Positions 41,683 through 51,175 of a DNA stretch of 64,000 nucleotides are shown one piece after another. The notes beneath the pieces were generated by a model that searched no databases, was not told where the DNA came from, and saw only the letters and a program-made list of their open reading frames with translations. Made by a program: the position numbers and the translations under genes. Each line of letters opens with the position of its first letter. Positions within the stretch are counted from its first letter, which is position 1. The stretch comes from Enterovibrio sp045679545 (GTDB lineage: Bacteria; Pseudomonadota; Gammaproteobacteria; Enterobacterales; Vibrionaceae), in contig NZ_CP166194.1 in the NCBI RefSeq assembly GCF_045679545.1, positions 1,984,001-2,048,000 of the forward strand, read 5' to 3'.

Positions 41683-43635
41683 ATGAATTCACAAGTCATC
41701 TTGTGTCTTGATGACGACCCCGGCATCTTGACAAAAATTGAATCCGAATTGTCAGCGTTTAGTGGGCTATTCGATATTATTTGTGCCGACAATGCGCACA
41801 CTTTCGGACAAATCCTTGAGCAATTACAGGGTAATGAACAACGTGTCGCGTTATTCATTTGCGACCATACGCTGGGTGAAGATCAAGGCGTGAACCTTCT
41901 GATCAACATTGACAATCATCCGGCTTCTCATGGTGCGCGCACCATACTGCTAAACGATCAGCCAAATTTAGAAATCATCATGCAGGCAGTTAATGAAGGA
42001 CGACTCAATTACTGTATGACAAAGCCTTGGGCGCCTCAGGTCATGGCTGACACGGTAAAGAGAGAGCTCACTCAGTACGTACTTCAGCACAACAGCGAGG
42101 AGCTGTTGAAGTATTGCAGTGTACTTGACCAAAAACGCCTGCTAGAAGCTCACATTGATAACAAACTCGCCTCCTACCGCAACGGGTTCATAGAATCGGC
42201 TCTGGGCATTAGTGACGAAGCATTGGCACAGGAGCTTATTCAAGGCTTACATGAGTACTTCGCTCAGAACAGCCAGCACAATGTCACTCGCTTCTATAGT
42301 GAAGATCATCTATTGACACACGAAGGCAAGCCCAACTCCTTTCTTTGGTTTGTTGAAGAAGGTGAAGTGGCCCTTTTAAAGCGTGACGAGACTGGTGCCT
42401 CTCATGAAGTGGCAAGGCTTGGGCAAGGCAGTTTGATTGGCGGGATGTCCTTTGTGACTGGCGATGTGTCATTTTCAACGGGCATTACCTTAGCGCCAAC
42501 CAAAGTCATCAAGCTCAACCGCACGTTGTTCTCTCAAGTCATGCAAGCCAGGAACGAATTACTCCCTCTCTTTTCGAGCTACCTGCTTCGTCACTTCAAT
42601 CGACGACTCAAACGCAGTATTTCTACCGAAGTAAAACTGCAGCAAACACTTCAATCTCTCGAATTGGCGCATAAGCAACTCATCGAAAAAGAGAAAATGG
42701 CCATGCTTGGGCAGCTCGTTGCAGGTGTAGCGCATGAATTGAATAATCCCGTATCAGCGATCCTCAGAAACAGTGACACGCTGAGAGACAATATTGGCCA
42801 ACTAATCAATGTCAAACTGAGCGATGTTGCACGAGAAAAAGCAAACCAAATCATGGCAGATGCCTTGCTCTCCCGACCCATGTCGACAGCCGACGCGCGA
42901 CAAAAAGCCAAAGCAATAGAATCTCTTGTGGGAAACCGTAATCTTGCGCGTAAGGCCGTTAACATGGGCCTAGATAAGCCTGAGCACATTCAAGATTGGC
43001 AGAAAAAGCTGGCAGCCGATTTCACGAATACGCTCTCGCAATGGGACATGTTCTATCAGGCAGGTAGTCTACTTCGCTCTACCAATGTCTGTGCCCAACG
43101 TATCGCTGACATGGTGAAGAGCTTGAAGACCTATGCGCGCCAAGATGACGAAACCATGCATGAAGTTGACATTCATGAAGGCATCGAAGACACATTGGTG
43201 ATGTTTGAAAACCAACTAAAGCGTATCAAACTCGTGCGCGATTACGGCGAGCTGAGACCTATTCGCTGCATGCCCATTGCTCTGCAACAAGTATGGACCA
43301 ACCTCATTTCCAATGCGCTTGATGCGGTAGGGAATGACGGTGAAATTCATGTCACAACACGAGAGACGGTATATCGAAGCCGCAAAGCCGTTAAAGTGAC
43401 CATTCGTGACAATGGCATGGGTATTCCAGCGTCAATTAAGCATAAGATATTTGAGCTTAACTACACCACTAAGCGTGAAGGTCACTTCGGCTTAGGTATT
43501 GGTTTGTCGGTATGCCGTCAAATTGTTGAACACCATGGTGGGTTGATTGATGTTAGCTCGGCTGCTGGTGAGTTTACTGCCATGATCGTGACCCTGCCCT
43601 ATTCACCTTTGCTCGCACCATCCAAGGAGGATTAA
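41683..43635 (+). CDS. Hybrid sensor kinase: REC, cNMP-binding, HisKA, HATPase
   Basis: 650 residues from the ATG at 41683 (a GTG at 41665 adds six). Order: REC domain (about 1-120, LCLDDDPGILT, phospho-Asp in LFICDHTLGED, KPWAP), a linker, a cyclic-nucleotide-binding-like domain (about 200-300, FLWFVEEGEVALLKRDE, GQGSLIGGMSF), HisKA with GVAHELNNP at about 347-355, an unusually long helical insertion, and a HATPase (QVWTNLISNALDAVG, RDNGMGIP, HFGLGIGLSVCRQI). The N-terminal REC makes it a reverse hybrid that is controlled by an upstream phosphorylation. Its stop TAA abuts the ATG of the response regulator. No membrane segment is visible, so it is cytosolic. Confidence 0.9.
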   Translation: MNSQVILCLDDDPGILTKIESELSAFSGLFDIICADNAHTFGQILEQLQGNEQRVALFICDHTLGEDQGVNLLINIDNHPASHGARTILLNDQPNLEIIMQAVNEGRLNYCMTKPWAPQVMADTVKRELTQYVLQHNSEELLKYCSVLDQKRLLEAHIDNKLASYRNGFIESALGISDEALAQELIQGLHEYFAQNSQHNVTRFYSEDHLLTHEGKPNSFLWFVEEGEVALLKRDETGASHEVARLGQGSLIGGMSFVTGDVSFSTGITLAPTKVIKLNRTLFSQVMQARNELLPLFSSYLLRHFNRRLKRSISTEVKLQQTLQSLELAHKQLIEKEKMAMLGQLVAGVAHELNNPVSAILRNSDTLRDNIGQLINVKLSDVAREKANQIMADALLSRPMSTADARQKAKAIESLVGNRNLARKAVNMGLDKPEHIQDWQKKLAADFTNTLSQWDMFYQAGSLLRSTNVCAQRIADMVKSLKTYARQDDETMHEVDIHEGIEDTLVMFENQLKRIKLVRDYGELRPIRCMPIALQQVWTNLISNALDAVGNDGEIHVTTRETVYRSRKAVKVTIRDNGMGIPASIKHKIFELNYTTKREGHFGLGIGLSVCRQIVEHHGGLIDVSSAAGEFTAMIVTLPYSPLLAPSKED

Positions 43636-44136
43636 ATGAGCCAATACCTTATATTGTGCGTTGATGATGAACGTGACGTACTCGACAGTGTGACCAATGA
43701 CCTTGCTTCACTCGAAGAACACTTTGTTATCGAGGCGGCTGAATCGGTCGCTGAGGCCAAGGAAATTCTGGCTGATGCTGCGGCAGACAATCTTCAGCTA
43801 GCACTGATCCTCTGCGACCACATTATGCCAAAGGATCTTGGGGTCGACTTTCTCATCGAACTTAATCGTTTCGCATCCACCACAAAATCGAGAAAGCTAC
43901 TGCTCACAGGGCAAGCTGGATTAGACGAGACCGTGCAAGCCGTCAATCATGGCAGTCTTGATTATTTCATTGCAAAGCCTTGGCAAGGTGAGACCCTTAA
44001 GCACATTGTCATCGATCAACTGACGACATTTATGATCGCTCATGACGAAAACCTCTTATCTTGGGTTAGGGTTTTGGATGCTGAAAGAATCATGGAAGCA
44101 ATCTCTAACAATCGACTCAATTACTCTGACAACTAG
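43636..44136 (+). CDS. Stand-alone response regulator paired with the kinase
   Basis: 166 residues: REC domain with LCVDDERDVLDSV at the start, phospho-acceptor Asp in LILCDHIMPKDLGVDFL at about 62, LLTGQAG and AKPWQG, then a short helical tail. It follows the kinase stop with no gap and has an ideal AAGGAGG site inside the end of the kinase gene, so the two are translated in tandem. Close in sequence to the regulator at 35667. No DNA-binding or enzyme domain: output must be by protein contact. Confidence 0.9.
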   Translation: MSQYLILCVDDERDVLDSVTNDLASLEEHFVIEAAESVAEAKEILADAAADNLQLALILCDHIMPKDLGVDFLIELNRFASTTKSRKLLLTGQAGLDETVQAVNHGSLDYFIAKPWQGETLKHIVIDQLTTFMIAHDENLLSWVRVLDAERIMEAISNNRLNYSDN

Positions 44137-44326
44137 CTAAGCGTCGTCAAAGATTTGTTTGAAACGAGGGACAATGCAGTGATGTCGTGCCTCTCTCGTT
44201 CCTTTTTTGCATTTTTTTGCTCAAAATTGACTCAGTAACGCTTTAAATACTCTCTATGCTGTTGTTTCGCAAAAGCGACTTCTATTAAACTACAACATAA
44301 CTCCATTTTTCATCACGAGACCTTTC

Positions 44327-44884
44327 ATGCGCAAAACCAAGATTGCTGCCATTTTAATCACTGCCGCTTCTTCTGCAGTATTTTCTTCCGCAAGTGCTGC
44401 AAACGATGGCACCATGAGCAACTTTAGCTACGACTACTTTGAAGCTCGTGTTGGTATTAGCCCAGTCACCTACGGCGTTGGTTTTAGCACATCCATTCAC
44501 CCTAATGCCCACGTGCGCGCAGAAATTGATAGCGAGTTCGAATCTGATTTCGATGCGACTGCTGCCATTGGTTTCCATGCGCCAGTGAACAACTGGGCAG
44601 ACGTTTACGGCGAATTGGGTCTTCGTTCTATGAAGCAACGTGGTCGCTTCAACCACGATACAGAGCTTGGCGTTGAAGTGAACTTAGGCGTTCGCCAATG
44701 GCTGGGTCCGCAATTGGAAGTGGGTGGTGAGATCGGCCACTTGTCTATTGACAGCGATGAAGATATTTTTGGTTCAGTATACGGCCGCTTCCATGCGACA
44801 GAGTTGTTTTCTCTTGGTGCTCAACTCCGCCTGAACGAAGCATATGGTGATCAGTTCATGTTCACCACTCGTTTCAAGTACTAA
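44327..44884 (+). CDS. Small outer-membrane beta-barrel protein
   Basis: 185 residues with a signal peptide (KIAAILITAASSAVFSSASA, cut before AND). The mature ~160 residues alternate polar and hydrophobic positions as in eight-stranded barrels, with many aromatic girdle residues (FSYDYFEARVG, YGVGFSTS, WADVYGELGLRS). It ends in a C-terminal aromatic (RFKY), the insertion signal of the BAM complex. Function unknown; it may be a surface or adhesin-like porin-family protein. A strong terminator follows directly. The ribosome site is weak (ACGAGA). Confidence 0.75.
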   Translation: MRKTKIAAILITAASSAVFSSASAANDGTMSNFSYDYFEARVGISPVTYGVGFSTSIHPNAHVRAEIDSEFESDFDATAAIGFHAPVNNWADVYGELGLRSMKQRGRFNHDTELGVEVNLGVRQWLGPQLEVGGEIGHLSIDSDEDIFGSVYGRFHATELFSLGAQLRLNEAYGDQFMFTTRFKY

Positions 44885-44895
44885 ATCTTCACTAT

Positions 44896-44926
44896 TGAAA
44901 AAGGCCTCTAAGAGGCCTTTTTTATT
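44896..44926. terminator. Bidirectional terminator after the OMP gene
   Basis: Stem AAAGGCCTC / GAGGCCTTT with loop TAA, with A-rich flank on the left and TTTT on the right, between the convergent OMP and TetR genes. Confidence 0.9.
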
Positions 44927-44980
44927 TGCATAGCATGTTTTTATCGGCATGGCATGATGGCAAATTTCGTTTCTTTTCTT

Positions 44981-45454
44981 CTATTGCTTGCCGGGATCTT
45001 CATTCCAGTCAACACTCACCTCGAGCAAATGCGCAATCGACATCCCAAGCAGCTCTATGACAATGGCCTGACCATATCTATCAAACAGCTTTTGCAATCC
45101 CGCAGCCGATTTTTCCCTTCCGCCAAAATCATCATTCACTGAGCTAAGTAGGTATTTCACACAGTGTACAAACGGAGAATGCTCTAGTGCTGCACGCCAA
45201 CTTGTCTTAATCGTTTGGCGAGACGTCGCATCAATCAACCCAGTGATATATTGTAAAACTTGCCCTTGAAAAGCATCGGTCATGGACTCTTTGGTTGGCA
45301 CGACACGTTGGATTCCACTACGGCTTAATCCGGTACGCTTAGCGATACTGCCATAAGTTACTGCATCCCAGCCTTGCGCCATGAAAATATCAATAATAGT
45401 TTGATATATCAGCGCCTCAGTTTGCTGGGCACCTTCCTTAGTGTTTTTTGCCAT
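44981..45454 (-). CDS. TetR-like regulator
   Basis: 157 residues, shorter than most TetR proteins (about 190-200). The N-terminal 60 residues form the TetR DNA-binding domain (ALIYQTIIDIFMAQGWDAVTY then SIAKRTGLSRSGIQRVVPTKE, with the RTGLSRSGI turn). The C-terminal ~95 residues should bind a ligand and dimerise; the target is unknown. It may govern the LysR gene upstream or the convergent OMP. No clear ribosome site. Classified by the HTH pattern only. Confidence 0.75.
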   Translation of the reverse strand: MAKNTKEGAQQTEALIYQTIIDIFMAQGWDAVTYGSIAKRTGLSRSGIQRVVPTKESMTDAFQGQVLQYITGLIDATSRQTIKTSWRAALEHSPFVHCVKYLLSSVNDDFGGREKSAAGLQKLFDRYGQAIVIELLGMSIAHLLEVSVDWNEDPGKQ

Positions 45455-45532
45455 CAGTCTATCAAGTCCGCTTTAACATACTTCGTATCTTATATATTAA
45501 TGAACAAAATATACAGAAAAGTCACAAAATCG

Positions 45533-46465
45533 CTAACTGTCAGGTTGAGACGCTTTCGATTTTCCGAGTTGATTCAGCAGCCACTGCTTAAACGCAATAA
45601 TTTTTGCATTGTTTTGGTGCTCTTCACGATATACCAAATAAAAGCTATAGGGAGACATAACAGATTGAGTAATGGGCGTGACAAGACGGCCTGTGTTTAA
45701 ATAGTCCTGAATGTACACCGTTCGGCCGATGGCAACGCCCATCCCATAGGTTGCTGCTTCTAATGCGAGATCAGCGCGGTCAAAACTGTGATTCGTCCCC
45801 GTCAGCTCAATACCATTGGTGTTGGCCCAGTAAAGCCATTCATCACTCAAACTGGCACTCGCCCAAGGAGCAGCATCATGAAGGAGCTGGCATTGTGCAA
45901 GTTTCTGAGGATTGTCAAAGAGGTTGTGAAGCTTTGCATAGTCCGGGCTGCATACAGGCACGATGAAGTCATCAAGCAAATGGTGACTCACTAACCCGCT
46001 ATACCGCCCATGACCGAAATAAATCGCGCAATCAAAAGCTTCCGCTTTGAAATCCACCAAATCATTGCGCGTTCGTAGATGTAAAGTGACATCCGGAAAC
46101 TCATCCGCGAATTGAGAAAGCCTAGGTACCAACCATTTTTGAGCAAACGTCGGCGGAGCAGAAATAATAAAGTCACCAAATGGTCTTGCTCGATTAAGCT
46201 CTAGCAGCTTCATACTAATTGCCGAAAATTGCTCAGTCACAACCAATTTCAACTGCTCCCCCTCATTGGTGAGCGAGAGCTGCCGAGGTCGTCGAAGGAA
46301 AAGTGAAACCTCCAAGCGCTGCTCGAGTTTTTTTATCCGGTGGCTAACCGCACTTTGCGTTAAATGGAGTTGCTCTGCCGCTCGAGTAAAACTCATTGTT
46401 TCGGCGACGATTGAAAAGCAATGGAGCCCGGCCAGCAATGAGGAAGATAGCTCAGGTAGTTTCAT
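45533..46465 (-). CDS. LysR-family regulator, DsdC-like
   Basis: 310 residues. An N-terminal winged helix-turn-helix (FSIVAETMSFTRAAEQLHLTQ then SAVSHRIKKLEQRL) precedes the substrate-binding half. The second half closely follows E. coli DsdC, the D-serine activator: VPVCSPDYAKLHNL, LLHDAAPWAS, DEWLYWANTNG, FDRADLALEAATYGMGVAIGR, GRLVTP. No dsdX or dsdA lies near it, so the actual target is unknown. The long frame begins at 46639, but the DsdC-like part starts at MKLPELSSSLL (46465), which I choose. Confidence 0.85.
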   Translation of the reverse strand: MKLPELSSSLLAGLHCFSIVAETMSFTRAAEQLHLTQSAVSHRIKKLEQRLEVSLFLRRPRQLSLTNEGEQLKLVVTEQFSAISMKLLELNRARPFGDFIISAPPTFAQKWLVPRLSQFADEFPDVTLHLRTRNDLVDFKAEAFDCAIYFGHGRYSGLVSHHLLDDFIVPVCSPDYAKLHNLFDNPQKLAQCQLLHDAAPWASASLSDEWLYWANTNGIELTGTNHSFDRADLALEAATYGMGVAIGRTVYIQDYLNTGRLVTPITQSVMSPYSFYLVYREEHQNNAKIIAFKQWLLNQLGKSKASQPDS

Positions 46466-46552
46466 GACAAAGCCACTGTTTTTGATACTGATTGTGGTGA
46501 CTGTAGCAACATTGTCTAAGTGCGTATAGAAGATGTCGTTCTGCGACGAAAA

Positions 46553-46582
46553 GACAAAAAGCTGCACAATGCAGCTTTTTTG
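46553..46582 (-). terminator. Terminator of tfoX
   Basis: Stem AAAAAGCTGC / GCAGCTTTTTT with a 5-base loop, 19 bases past the tfoX stop. Confidence 0.85.
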
Positions 46583-46601
46583 GGGTGAGGATGGTGTGGG
46601 A

Positions 46602-47186
46602 TCACACTGCGCGAAGAAGGTTTTGTTTTGTCTCTTCACTTAGCAAGGTGTAATGAACGCCCGTTTGAGCACCGGCAAACATCCACAGCAGCTTGATATC
46701 AACATCGTATCCGTGTGCTTCCTGCACTTTTCGGAACAATTCTTCAGGGCTCATTGAGAAGAAAGTATCAACATCTTCTATCCCTGCTTTTTTTAGCATT
46801 CTTTCAATGGTTAAACGCAGATTCGGTAAATCACGAAGTCGCTTGTTGAGCTTGGAATCGCGGTATTCTTTCTCTGCGACAGAGTTCACTACGGACTTTT
46901 TTACCATCTCGTCTAAACCTGTATCTTCCGCGTCATAGAGATCCGTGATGTCGTAGTAATTAACAATCGCGGTTGAGCTCTTTTTCACATGGACAAACTT
47001 TTTACACTCTTTCGCCAACAACGCATCTGTTAAATCTGCGCCGCCACGTAAGTAAATTCGCGCTTCCTTCACCAATGCAAACATTGCACCGCTCACAAAA
47101 AAACCGGTTCCGCCAAACATTGAACGTTTCTCTGTTTCGCCGAACTGAGATAAGTACTCTACAAAGCCACTTTTAACTTCAAGCAC
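46602..47186 (-). CDS. tfoX: TfoX/Sxy-family competence regulator
   Basis: 194 residues. The TfoX N-terminal domain (about 5-95: KRSMFGGTGFFVSGAMFALVKE) is followed by the C-terminal domain (about 105-190: LRDLPNLRLTIERMLKKAGI, then ELLWMFAG-like LLWMFAGAQTGVHY). In vibrios TfoX turns on natural competence and the type VI system together with CRP; the close paralog TfoY acts on motility. I cannot separate the two by sequence alone. The start is a GTG at 47186 with a near-perfect AAAGGAGG site five bases upstream; a longer frame from 47207 lacks one. Confidence 0.88.
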   Translation of the reverse strand: MLEVKSGFVEYLSQFGETEKRSMFGGTGFFVSGAMFALVKEARIYLRGGADLTDALLAKECKKFVHVKKSSTAIVNYYDITDLYDAEDTGLDEMVKKSVVNSVAEKEYRDSKLNKRLRDLPNLRLTIERMLKKAGIEDVDTFFSMSPEELFRKVQEAHGYDVDIKLLWMFAGAQTGVHYTLLSEETKQNLLRAV

Positions 47187-47634
47187 AGGTGCCTCCTTTC
47201 TCCCCAACAGCCAATTCCTCGGCCAACAATCTGTAATTTCTCAACGCGAAATAATGATGCCGCATAAAGGCATAGAAAACCATGCACCAGATCACTCACA
47301 AGCCCAAACTGTAGCAAAAATACAACACTGGTCACGGTTATGAGGTGTAATAATTATGTATACACAATGTTAAATGAGCCATAGAACTCGCAATTCAATG
47401 CAATTGATTGCATCCACCTTGGCTCACAAACGTTAATTCACTTCAAATTTTGTATTCGAGAAGTCCAGAAACTTGCGTTTTCGCCACTAATAATATTGTC
47501 AATTACCCCTTTGACAGTTTTTTTAGGCAGAGACCGCTCTTTTGGTGCCCTTGGTTCAATTTTGCGGACATATGTATTCCAATTAAAACATAAGGGAATT
47601 ACTATTTACTTAGCGTTTTTTCGAGTCTAAAAAG
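47187..47634. other. Divergent promoter region of tfoX and the HDOD gene
   Basis: 448 bases without a supported gene. It contains an inverted repeat ATGCAAT-TG-ATTGCAT (47398-47413), which could be a regulator site. The tfoX leader lies here, so long leader regulation is possible. Confidence 0.4.
47398..47413. promoter_or_regulatory. Palindromic site upstream of the HDOD gene
   Basis: Two 7-base arms (ATGCAAT and ATTGCAT) around a 2-base centre. It could be an operator for either divergent gene; no known consensus fits. Confidence 0.3.
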
Positions 47635-48555
47635 ATGGATCACCTATCGTTATTTTGGGTTACGCCCAACCGTGAAAAATACCTTAAAGCTATAGAAACT
47701 GATTTTTTCCAACGTGTTTACCGGTCATTAAAGGACGGAACACTTGAACTTCCTCCTATTCCCGATGTGGTTGTAAAGCTCCAACAGGTATGTAACTCAT
47801 CCAATACCACAGTTAGAGATGTCTCTACCCTTCTCCTCGATGATGCCACGCTGACAGCCGCAGTGATCCGCTCAGCGAATTCAGCCGTGTTTAGCCCTAG
47901 AACCAATCGCCCTTGCCATGACATCAACATGGCAGTGTCTCGATTAGGCATTCAACGGGTTCTTGGTATCGCAACAGCACATGCCATTCAATCATTGAAA
48001 AATAACGCGCATTTCAGCGTTGAATGTAATGGACTGCTAAAGAAAAGTGCATTAGCGTCGCGAGAATTCGCCTCCACCATGGCGCTGCTATGCCAGAAAG
48101 TGAAAAGTTACGATGATGATGTCATTGCGCTTGAGGTTGAAAAGTCTCTGCTCATCGGGCTTCTCGCGGACATTGGCATCTATAGCGCCGTCAAGGCTTA
48201 TGAGCAGTATTCCAATGAAGGCAATTACCTCGATTTTGATATTGCCAGCCATGTTTTCTATTCGGTGAGCAAAGAGGCAAGCCGCTTCATTCTTAAAAGC
48301 TGGGGCTTTGATTTAGATTTCATTGAAGTATCGCTAAATCGCAGAATTCGTCGTGCTAGTGACGACGTCACTTATTTGGATATCGCGAAAATGGCCAACC
48401 ACTTACTTCTCTTCCGCGCGAACGATGAAGATATTGAAGATCATGATGTTGAAATAACCCTTTCTGGTGCTGAAGCCCTTTACGAACTATCCAACCTTAA
48501 CGAAGCAGATTTTCGCAACCAACTGAACGGCATCATTAACAACTGCGGTTTTTAA
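47635..48555 (+). CDS. HDOD-domain signalling protein
   Basis: 306 residues. An HDOD domain covers about 38-235 (LPPIPDVVVKLQQVCN, LLLDDATLTAAVIRSANSA, SRLGIQRVLGIATAHAIQSL, and a catalytic-pocket region with LLADIGIYSAV). HDOD proteins are HD-like but usually inactive and serve in signal relay, often with c-di-GMP or chemotaxis systems. The HD pair here is not conserved (ADIG where the HD would be). No other domain is fused. The gene precedes lysO, with its own terminator. Confidence 0.85.
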   Translation: MDHLSLFWVTPNREKYLKAIETDFFQRVYRSLKDGTLELPPIPDVVVKLQQVCNSSNTTVRDVSTLLLDDATLTAAVIRSANSAVFSPRTNRPCHDINMAVSRLGIQRVLGIATAHAIQSLKNNAHFSVECNGLLKKSALASREFASTMALLCQKVKSYDDDVIALEVEKSLLIGLLADIGIYSAVKAYEQYSNEGNYLDFDIASHVFYSVSKEASRFILKSWGFDLDFIEVSLNRRIRRASDDVTYLDIAKMANHLLLFRANDEDIEDHDVEITLSGAEALYELSNLNEADFRNQLNGIINNCGF

Positions 48556-48589
48556 TCCACGCTTTGCCGGGACAAAGATTGACCTAATT

Positions 48590-48628
48590 AGAAAACCACT
48601 GATACTCTCATCGCGGTTTTCTTTTTTA
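48590..48628 (+). terminator. Terminator of the HDOD gene
   Basis: 8-bp stem AGAAAACC / GGTTTTCT with a 17-base loop, followed by TTTTT, just before lysO. Confidence 0.6.
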
Positions 48629-48647
48629 TCAATAAGGTCTTAACTCA

Positions 48648-49547
48648 ATGCTGCCCGGCATGCTCTATATATTTCTTCCGCTCGTTGTTGGTTATTTAAT
48701 CCCCATTAAAAGCGCCTCACTGCTTGATACCATCAATCGCTCAACGTCGCGATTGGTGTTTGTCATCCTCGGCCTGATGGGCCTTAGCCTTGCGGGTTTG
48801 GACAACCTCAGCAGCAATTTAAATCAAATCCTATTGCTGAGCGTCACCTTCTTTTTCTGTATTGGCATCGCTAATTTACTTGCCTTGCCCATTTTAGACC
48901 TCATCCTGAAAACAAAGACTGAGCAACACAAACAAACGATCCCGCTTTCACAAATGGTGATGGAATCTGTAAAGCTTGTGTTTGTTGTTGGCGGTGGATT
49001 AGTCCTTGGGCTCCTTCTCCCTATTCCCCTCGATTGGGTAGACCCTGCGAGTGAAGGAATCTTATTGATTCTGCTTTTCCTGATCGGTATTCAACTGCGT
49101 AATAGCGGTATGACACTCAAGCAAATCATTCTGAACAAAAAAGGGTTAAGTGTTGCTCTGGTTGTGATCGTCACTTCACTATTGGGTGGGCTTCTCGCCG
49201 CATGGCTGCTCGACCTTCCCTATAATCATGGGCTCGCGATGGCGTCAGGTTTTGGCTGGTATTCTTTAGCGGGTATTTTGATGGGGGATGCACTCGGCCC
49301 AGTTTACGGCGGAGCATCATTCTTACTTGAACTTACGCGGGAACTGGTTGCGATTATTCTTATTCCTATCTTTATTGGCCGATACCCATTAACTGCTATT
49401 GGCTATGGTGGCGCAACATCAATGGATTTTACACTTCCCATCATCCAAACCACGGGTGGCGTTCGCTGTGTTCCTATTGCCATCGTTAGCGGCTTTATTC
49501 TTAGCCTGCTTGTCCCAATACTCATGCTGTTCTTTGTTTCCTTGTAA
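48648..49547 (+). CDS. lysO: Lysine exporter LysO family (DUF340)
   Basis: 299 residues with about eight membrane helices and the conserved LysO elements: an early LVFVILGLMGLSLAGLDN segment, a middle VVGGGLVLGLLLPI, and the second-half signature ASGFGWYSLAGILMGD followed by GPVYGGASFLLELTREL and GGATSMDFTLPIIQTTGG. E. coli LysO (YbjE) exports lysine and protects against thialysine. The gene is single and convergent with ptsG. The start at 48648 is the first ATG; a second in-frame ATG follows at 48660. Confidence 0.92.
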   Translation: MLPGMLYIFLPLVVGYLIPIKSASLLDTINRSTSRLVFVILGLMGLSLAGLDNLSSNLNQILLLSVTFFFCIGIANLLALPILDLILKTKTEQHKQTIPLSQMVMESVKLVFVVGGGLVLGLLLPIPLDWVDPASEGILLILLFLIGIQLRNSGMTLKQIILNKKGLSVALVVIVTSLLGGLLAAWLLDLPYNHGLAMASGFGWYSLAGILMGDALGPVYGGASFLLELTRELVAIILIPIFIGRYPLTAIGYGGATSMDFTLPIIQTTGGVRCVPIAIVSGFILSLLVPILMLFFVSL

Positions 49548-49569
49548 CAGGTATAGCGATAACGAAAGA

Positions 49570-49605
49570 AACAAAAAAAGAAGGAGAGCATATGCTCTCC
49601 TTCTT
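49570..49605 (-). terminator. Terminator between lysO and ptsG
   Basis: A perfect 28-base palindrome (arms AAGAAGGAGAGCAT and its inverse, 49578-49605). On the minus strand it is followed by TTTTTTT, so it ends ptsG; it may also serve lysO. Confidence 0.85.
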
Positions 49606-49639
49606 AACTATCAACCGTTGGGGGAGTAACGATTTGATA

Positions 49640-51073
49640 TTAGTGGTTACGGATCCACTCATCCATGTCTGATTTCAAGTTGTCAGATTTTGTACCGAAG
49701 ATAGCCTGAACACCACCACCAGCGATAACCACGCCTGCCGCACCCAATTTCTTCAATCGGTCTTGGTCAACAGCATCAACACTTGCTACAGCAACACGCA
49801 GGCGAGTAATACACGCATCTAGGTTGGTAATATTTTCTTTACCACCAAACGCCATCACCAATTCTTTTGCCATTTCAGATTCACCACCCTCAACCACTGC
49901 GGCTGCTGCTTCATCGTCTTCACGACCTGGAGTTTTCAAATCCAGCTTCACGATAGCAACACGGAATACCACGTAGTAGAACACGGCGTACATCATGCCC
50001 AGTAGCGGGAACAACCACATTTTCTGAGAGTTTGCAGATAGAACAACGAAGTCAATCAAACCGTGAGAGAAAGACGTACCGTGAACCATACCTAGCGTGT
50101 TGGTCAGTACATATGCTGTACCAGCAAGCACCGCGTGGATAACGTAAAGTACTGGTGCAACGAACAGGAATGCGAACTCGATTGGTTCAGTAATACCTGT
50201 TAGGAATGAGGTCAACGCAGCAGACACCATGATACCGCCCACTTTCGCACGATTTTCAGGCTTCGCTGTGTGCCACATTGCGATTGCAGCAGCAGGCAGA
50301 CCGAACATTTTAAACATGAAGCCGCCAGCCAACTGACCAAAGCCGTTGCCTGCAGCACGTGTTGCTTCATCAGCAACCATGTAGCAAGTTAGGATACCGG
50401 TACGTGCTTCGCCTGCCGGTGTCACACATTGACCTGCTTCGTAGAAGAATGGAGCATTCCAGATGTGGTGCAAACCAAATGGGATTAGTGAACGCTCAAC
50501 CAGACCGTAGATACCGAATGCCACTTGTGGATTCTGAACTGACGCCCAATCAGAGAAAGACGCAATCATCGCACCAATTGGTGGCCAGATGAAAGACAGG
50601 CCAATTGCCAAGAAGATGCTCAAAAAGCCAGTGATAATTGGCACAGAGCGCTTACCCGCAAAGAAGCCTAGGTAATCTGGAAGTTGAATACGGAAGAAGC
50701 GGTTGAAAGCCCAAGCGGCAACACCACCAGCAAGGATACCGCCCAGCACGCCAGTCTCAATCGCACCTACCCCGAACACTTCACCCATAACACCTAGCGT
50801 GTTAACCATGATGTAGTAACCAACGATAGCAGCAAGACCTGCCACACCATCGTTGTTAGTAAAACCCAGTGCAACACCTACTGCGAACAGAAGACCCATG
50901 TGACCGAAAACAGCGTCACCCGCACTCATCATGATGGTTGAAACGATACTTGGTAGCCAAGAGAAATCGGCAGCACCAACACCTAACAAAATACCGGCGA
51001 CGGGCATAACTGATACTGGAAGCATCAGCGCCTTACCGACTTTTTGCATATTCGCAAAGAGGTTCTTAAACAT
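49640..51073 (-). CDS. ptsG: PTS glucose-specific EIICB
   Basis: 477 residues, matching E. coli PtsG in length and order. The IIC membrane domain (about 1-385) shows ALMLPVSVMPVAGILLGVG, GVALGFTNNDGVAGLAA, FGIYGLVERSLIPFGLHHIW and SFLTGITEPIEF. The IIB domain (about 395-477) holds the phosphorylated cysteine in ITNLDACITRLRV and GTKSDNLKSDMDEWIRNH. It imports and phosphorylates glucose. The GGAG site precedes the ATG. Upstream lie a palindrome at 51176-51196, a half-matching CRP site near 51217-51232, and the border of the mobile element, which leaves its promoter intact. Confidence 0.95.
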   Translation of the reverse strand: MFKNLFANMQKVGKALMLPVSVMPVAGILLGVGAADFSWLPSIVSTIMMSAGDAVFGHMGLLFAVGVALGFTNNDGVAGLAAIVGYYIMVNTLGVMGEVFGVGAIETGVLGGILAGGVAAWAFNRFFRIQLPDYLGFFAGKRSVPIITGFLSIFLAIGLSFIWPPIGAMIASFSDWASVQNPQVAFGIYGLVERSLIPFGLHHIWNAPFFYEAGQCVTPAGEARTGILTCYMVADEATRAAGNGFGQLAGGFMFKMFGLPAAAIAMWHTAKPENRAKVGGIMVSAALTSFLTGITEPIEFAFLFVAPVLYVIHAVLAGTAYVLTNTLGMVHGTSFSHGLIDFVVLSANSQKMWLFPLLGMMYAVFYYVVFRVAIVKLDLKTPGREDDEAAAAVVEGGESEMAKELVMAFGGKENITNLDACITRLRVAVASVDAVDQDRLKKLGAAGVVIAGGGVQAIFGTKSDNLKSDMDEWIRNH

Positions 51074-51175
51074 ATGTAGCTCCTGAAATATATAGGGTTG
51101 AGCTTGAACTCAGATCCGATTCTAGCTCTCGACAACCCGGAAACAATGTTATTCGCTGATTAATATAGGCCTGCT

